9,312 nucleotides of DNA from Alphaproteobacteria bacterium. Its GTDB lineage: Bacteria; Pseudomonadota; Alphaproteobacteria; Rickettsiales; JAFLCR01. Each line of letters opens with the position of its first letter. Position 1 is the first letter of the stretch. Made by a program: the position numbers and the translations under genes. The DNA lies in assembly GCA_017302755.1 (NCBI GenBank), contig JAFLCR010000084.1:1-9312 (forward strand), given 5' to 3'. Of this stretch, positions 5,785 to 9,312 are shown in pieces. The notes under the pieces are model-generated. The model was given only the letters and a program-made list of their open reading frames with translations, searched no databases and was not told where the DNA came from.

Positions 5785-8700
5785 ATGCCGCAACATTCAA
5801 CTTTATCATCAGGCAAGCACGCCATCCTTCGGCAGCTTGATGTGAGTCACAAAACCGGCATCGCCGCCGAGGGCGGCGCGGTCACGGTGAAACTTGCGCT
5901 GTCGAACGCCGAAGCAGGCATACTACGCCTCAAAGCGTCACAGGACGGGCGGATGCAGGTGGATGTTGACCCCGTGACCGGCGTGGTGACGATCAAAGGT
6001 GACGCGGCCCTGGTGCACGCGGCGCTGCGCGACGTGCAGCTAGAGGTGACGCAAGGCTTTGCCAAAACCTTTAAGATGGATATTGAAACCTCTCAAGGAG
6101 GCGCCACCTCCCACGAGCAAGTCATTCTCTATTTCGAGCAGGGCTCCGGCCTCCATGTGCCCATGAGCGGAAAGGGAAGCGGCGCTTCCGCGGAGTTGAT
6201 GGAGGCGTCACAAGGATATTCCCCCTTTCGCATTTATGGGGATACCCCTATCCGGGGTTCCGGTAATCATCGCGCCGATTTGGAGCACCGCCTTTATGCA
6301 GGCGAACCGGGCAAGTATGAGACAGATGCCGTGGTGACGTTCCTGCCCCCTGTGGAGTTGAGGCCGAATTACGTGAGTGTGCTTCCACCGCAGTTGCCGC
6401 AAGCGGATATTCCGCAGGATGCGGTGATGCCTCCTGCCACCCCGCCGCCTTCTGTGACGCCCATAACGCCTCCGGCTGCTACCCCGCCATCTGTTCCCAC
6501 CCCATCCAGCGGAGGTGGTGGAGGGTCGTCTTCCGTTCCCCCCTCGCTAACCGGTACCCTGATTGACCACATGAGAACCACGGCGACGGCGGTTGGCGGT
6601 TATACGCTGAACGCCGCGAGCGCCTTTACCGGCAGCCCCATCACCTACGGCATGACGACGCAGGTTTACGGTGTTGGCAATCCCTCCGCCTGGGACACCG
6701 CGGGGTTTCTCAGCATCAACACGGTCACGGGCCAGATCACCAACACGGGCGCATTGGCGGCCGGGATCGTGCTGGTAACGGTGACGGCGACGGACGGCGC
6801 CAACCCGGTCAGCGAAAGCTTCGAACTTTACATTCCCAGCGCTGCCGTGGCGTTAGGCACGGCCGGCGGCGACAATCTCGTTCCCGCAGGCACTGGCGGT
6901 GCGGATGAACTCTGGAGCGACGATGGCAACGACACTTTGAACGGACTTGGTGGAGGGGACACCATCCACTCCGGCGAAGGCAATGATTCCATCAACGATA
7001 CCGGCGGCGACAATAATGTTGTGTCTGGTGGCACAGGCAATGACACGGTTATTGCAACGGGTGGCAACGACAGCGCTTATGGCGGCACCGGTGAAGACTC
7101 CATCGATACTGGCGCCGGAACCAACTATGTCGCTGGCGGTGACGGCAACGATACCCTCGTCAGCGGGGCAAACGCCGATACCATCCACGGCGGCGACGGC
7201 AACGACTCTGTCGATGCTGGGGGAGGTACGAACTCCGTAACGGGCGGGGTGGGCAACGACACCCTCGTCGCGGGCGCTAATGCGGATACGATCATCGGCG
7301 ATGCAGGGGAAGACTCCATTAGCGCGGGCAATGGCAATAACAGCCTTGACGGCGGCAGCGGTAACGACACCATCATCTCCGGCACGGGAACGGATACGGT
7401 TCTGGGCGGCACCGGGAATGACAGCCTGGATCTCGGAACCTCGAACGACTCCGCCTACGGCGGAAGCGGGGTGGATACGATCATCGCCGGGGACGGGCTG
7501 GACACGATTTTCGGCGAGGACGATAACGACAGTCTCGACGGCGGCAACGGTAACGATACGGTGAACGGCGGCAATGGCAATGACACATTGCTTGGCGGCG
7601 CCAACGTTGACAGCCTGGTTGGCGGCAACGGCAATGACGTGCTGAGCGGCGGCACGTCTTATGATTACCTGAATGGCGGCGCGGGCGCGGACGACCTTAC
7701 CGCCGGCGCGGCTAATTCCGACGGTTTCGTGTTCGCGGCGCTTACCGATTCCACGGCGCTTGAAACCGATACGGTACAGGATTTTGCCTACGGGCAGGAT
7801 CTGCTCATCTTCACCGGCTTCGGCGCCATCAACGATATCGTCGCGGGCGCGGCCACGGCCACGCAATTCGGTTACACTTTCGATGGCACGCATACCGTGG
7901 TGGTGGATTCGAGCGGCACCTTCACCTTGAAACTGCTCGGCAACTTCGCCCTCAACCGCGGCACCTTGATGTTTAACAGCCTTGTGGACGGCGTCGCGGG
8001 CAACGACACCATCACCGGCACGGTTGGCAATGAAACCATCAACGGTAATGACGGTGACGACAGCCTGGTCAGCAACGAGGGTGGTGACACTATAAATGGT
8101 GGCAACGGCCAAGACACGATCGTGGCAGGCACCGCTGGGGGCTCAGGCGCTTCGCTGAGCGGCAATGCCGGTGACGACTCCATCTTCGGCAGCACCGGTT
8201 CTGACCAGATACTAGGAGGCACCGGCCTTGATACCATCAACGCCTCCACCGGCAACGACCGTATTTTCGGTGACGACGGCGCAGACAGCCTCACCGGTGG
8301 TACAGGTAACGATGGTTTTTCTTACACCGCCATCACCAGCTCCCCGTTTGGCGGTGAGGACACGATCGCTGATTTCACGCAGGATTCTGATGTTATTAGG
8401 CTTGCTGGCCTCGGCTTTACCAGCATCGTCGCCGGCGCCGGTGCGGGCACGGTGCTTGGCTACACCTTCGATGGCACGCACACCATTATCGTTGATGCGG
8501 CCAATACGTTTTCGATAAAGCTGCTTGGCAACATCGCTTTGGATACGGCGGATATTATTTTCGACGGCACGCTCACGGCCACCGGCGCTGCGGATACGAT
8601 AAATTCCAGCGGCTTTTCTGAAACAATTTACGGCGGCAATGGCGGCGACATCATCAGCGGCGGCGGCGGCGCGGACGTCATCTTTGGCGAAGCGGGGAAC

Positions 8701-9108
8701 GATTCCATCATAACAAGCGCCACTGCCAGCAACACTATCACCGGCGGTGCGGGGGTCGATACCATGAGCGGCGGCACCAACACCAGCGGCGGCGCGGTTA
8801 GCGATTTTTTCGTCTACACGCTTGTCACGGATTCAGGCATCGGCGCTGGCAGCCGGGATATCATTTCCGATTTCAGCCAAAACGCCTTCAATCTCGATAG
8901 AATAGACCTCTCCGCCTTAGCGGGCGCGGCGACATTCCGCGCGGGCGGCAACGGCGTGGCGGATTTCGTGGCCGGTTTCCAGGTTGCGTATCAGCAAAGC
9001 GGCGGCAACACGATCGTGATGGTCGACACCGACGGCAACAACGCTACCGATTTCGAGATTCAGCTCACCGGCTTGTTCACCCTGGTTGGCGGTGATTTCG
9101 TCCTTTAA
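5785..9108 (+). CDS. Secreted RTX-type calcium-binding repeat protein
   Basis: A 1107-residue acidic, Gly/Asn/Asp-rich protein with no N-terminal signal peptide and no Cys seen, as expected for type I (ABC) secretion via a C-terminal signal. Residues 1-120 are a β-rich N-terminal domain that may resemble repeats of large adhesins. Residues 187-255 are a Pro-rich linker ending in a Gly/Ser run. Residues 256-350 resemble a He_PIG/cadherin-like Ig domain (TGQITNTG, VTVTATDG). Residues 361-640, 735-845 and 930-1000 are RTX nonapeptide blocks (GGxGNDTxx) that bind Ca2+ as parallel β-rolls. Each block is followed by a module with a DTxxDF core like the serralysin C-terminal domain. The end, LTGLFTLVGGDFVL, is typical of RTX exports. 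No protease or lipase motif was found, so an adhesin or surface-layer-like role is more likely than an enzyme. The ATG is the first possible start after an in-frame TGA (5779-5781). No T1SS genes are in the window. Confidence 0.9.
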   Translation: MPQHSTLSSGKHAILRQLDVSHKTGIAAEGGAVTVKLALSNAEAGILRLKASQDGRMQVDVDPVTGVVTIKGDAALVHAALRDVQLEVTQGFAKTFKMDIETSQGGATSHEQVILYFEQGSGLHVPMSGKGSGASAELMEASQGYSPFRIYGDTPIRGSGNHRADLEHRLYAGEPGKYETDAVVTFLPPVELRPNYVSVLPPQLPQADIPQDAVMPPATPPPSVTPITPPAATPPSVPTPSSGGGGGSSSVPPSLTGTLIDHMRTTATAVGGYTLNAASAFTGSPITYGMTTQVYGVGNPSAWDTAGFLSINTVTGQITNTGALAAGIVLVTVTATDGANPVSESFELYIPSAAVALGTAGGDNLVPAGTGGADELWSDDGNDTLNGLGGGDTIHSGEGNDSINDTGGDNNVVSGGTGNDTVIATGGNDSAYGGTGEDSIDTGAGTNYVAGGDGNDTLVSGANADTIHGGDGNDSVDAGGGTNSVTGGVGNDTLVAGANADTIIGDAGEDSISAGNGNNSLDGGSGNDTIISGTGTDTVLGGTGNDSLDLGTSNDSAYGGSGVDTIIAGDGLDTIFGEDDNDSLDGGNGNDTVNGGNGNDTLLGGANVDSLVGGNGNDVLSGGTSYDYLNGGAGADDLTAGAANSDGFVFAALTDSTALETDTVQDFAYGQDLLIFTGFGAINDIVAGAATATQFGYTFDGTHTVVVDSSGTFTLKLLGNFALNRGTLMFNSLVDGVAGNDTITGTVGNETINGNDGDDSLVSNEGGDTINGGNGQDTIVAGTAGGSGASLSGNAGDDSIFGSTGSDQILGGTGLDTINASTGNDRIFGDDGADSLTGGTGNDGFSYTAITSSPFGGEDTIADFTQDSDVIRLAGLGFTSIVAGAGAGTVLGYTFDGTHTIIVDAANTFSIKLLGNIALDTADIIFDGTLTATGAADTINSSGFSETIYGGNGGDIISGGGGADVIFGEAGNDSIITSATASNTITGGAGVDTMSGGTNTSGGAVSDFFVYTLVTDSGIGAGSRDIISDFSQNAFNLDRIDLSALAGAATFRAGGNGVADFVAGFQVAYQQSGGNTIVMVDTDGNNATDFEIQLTGLFTLVGGDFVL
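6901..7656 (+). repeat. RTX array with 36-residue (108-bp) higher-order period
   Basis: Seven consecutive units of exactly 36 residues, starting at residues 373, 409, 445, 481, 517, 553 and 589, each made of four nonapeptides. The second nonapeptide is the most canonical (GGxGNDT), while the first is often degenerate, for example GTNYV, GTNSV and GNNSL. Units 445-480 and 481-516 are nearest to each other, sharing GNDTLV and GANADTI. The register points to amplification of a four-nonapeptide block rather than of single nonapeptides. Confidence 0.75.
7720..7974 (+). repeat. RTX-associated module, copy 1
   Basis: Residues 646-730 of the RTX protein, from DGFVFAALTDS through DTVQDF and FGYTFDGTHTVVVD to LKLLGNFALNRGTLMF. 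This is the serralysin-type region that caps the first RTX block. It is repeated 196-197 residues later. Confidence 0.8.
8311..8562 (+). repeat. RTX-associated module, copy 2
   Basis: Residues 843-926, the counterpart of the module at 7720-7974: DGFSYTAITSS, DTIADF, LGYTFDGTHTIIVD, IKLLGNIALDTADIIF. Residue positions match almost without gaps, and the DNA still shares words such as TTCGATGGCACGCA. This indicates an internal duplication that included the preceding RTX block. A third, more diverged module (about residues 1006-1107) forms the C-terminus. Confidence 0.8.
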
Positions 9109-9312
9109 TCCGCGAACGGATCGCGCATCAAAATCGTATCCTCGCGCTCCGGGCTGGTGGAGAGCATGGCCACCGGCACGCCGATCAGCTCCTCGATGCG
9201 CTTCACGTATTTGACCGCCTGCGCCGGCAGTTGCGACCAGCTGCGCGCGCCGTAGGTGCTGTCCTGCCAGCCTTCCATCGTTTCGAACACCGGTTCCACT
9301 GCCGCCTGCAGG
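9105..9312 (-). CDS. purA: Adenylosuccinate synthetase, C-terminal part
   Basis: PurA joins IMP and aspartate using GTP to give adenylosuccinate, the first committed step to AMP, in the cytoplasm. Only about the last 68 residues are in the window; the frame stays open to the right edge, so the gene is cut by the window and not shown to be broken. Visible family features: PVFETMEGWQDSTYGAR, then LPAQAVKYVKRIEELIGVPV and the terminal LSTSPEREDTILMRDPF, which match the PurA C-terminus. The GTG at 9299 is an internal Val, not a start. Its TAA (9107-9105) interlocks with the TAA of the convergent RTX gene, leaving no space for a terminator between them. Confidence 0.93.
   Translation of the reverse strand, partial: LQAAVEPVFETMEGWQDSTYGARSWSQLPAQAVKYVKRIEELIGVPVAMLSTSPEREDTILMRDPFAD

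Noticed and set aside
6901..7656. CRISPR-like array because of regular spacing
   Set aside because: The repeats are coding, in frame with no unique spacers, and follow the RTX nonapeptide rule.
6853..8112. 419-codon minus-strand open frame under the RTX repeats
   Set aside because: The repetitive valine/alanine/isoleucine-rich product simply mirrors the Gly-Asn-Asp repeats on the other strand. No domain or RBS is evident.

Overview
The window looks like bacterial chromosome from an alphaproteobacterium. The evidence is a eukaryote-like NADP isocitrate dehydrogenase of 411 residues, a XerD-type recombinase, an adenylosuccinate synthetase tail of the type common in alphaproteobacteria, GC-rich codon use, and an intergenic palindrome beginning CGTCATTGCGAG that resembles repeats scattered through several alphaproteobacterial genomes. 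I cannot place it more precisely by eye.

Layout. Positions 1-411 carry no gene: a G-run at the very edge, a strongly AT-rich stretch (about 41-210) unlike everything after it, a foldable palindromic element (213-301), and a hairpin leader (359-402) leading into icd. Next come three plus-strand genes: icd (412-1647), xerD (1717-2607) after a short palindromic repeat, and a 53-residue Asn/Gln-rich protein gene (2734-2895). A bidirectional hairpin terminator (2925-2954) closes this block and also serves the convergent minus-strand pair. That pair, transcribed from 5575 down to 2955, encodes a 704-residue protein with a degenerate kinase fold and a C-terminal membrane anchor, and a 169-residue multi-pass membrane protein. 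Their coding regions overlap by an ATGA, so they are very likely translated together. A 209-base intergenic region with inverted repeats separates this operon from a divergent 1107-residue RTX (calcium-binding repeat) protein gene (5785-9108), probably exported by a type I system that is not in the window. Its stop codon interlocks with that of purA, which runs in from the right edge on the minus strand.

How they work together. icd, xerD and purA are housekeeping genes (TCA cycle, chromosome dimer resolution, AMP synthesis) and do not form a pathway. The accessory part is the middle: the pseudokinase/membrane-protein operon, which could be a membrane-bound scaffold or signalling unit of unknown role, and the divergent secreted RTX protein. 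A functional link between these two is only suggested by the shared intergenic region. The least conventional items are the pseudokinase operon, the tiny N/Q-rich protein, the 36-residue higher-order periodicity and duplicated modules in the RTX protein, and the structured leaders in front of icd and the RTX gene.
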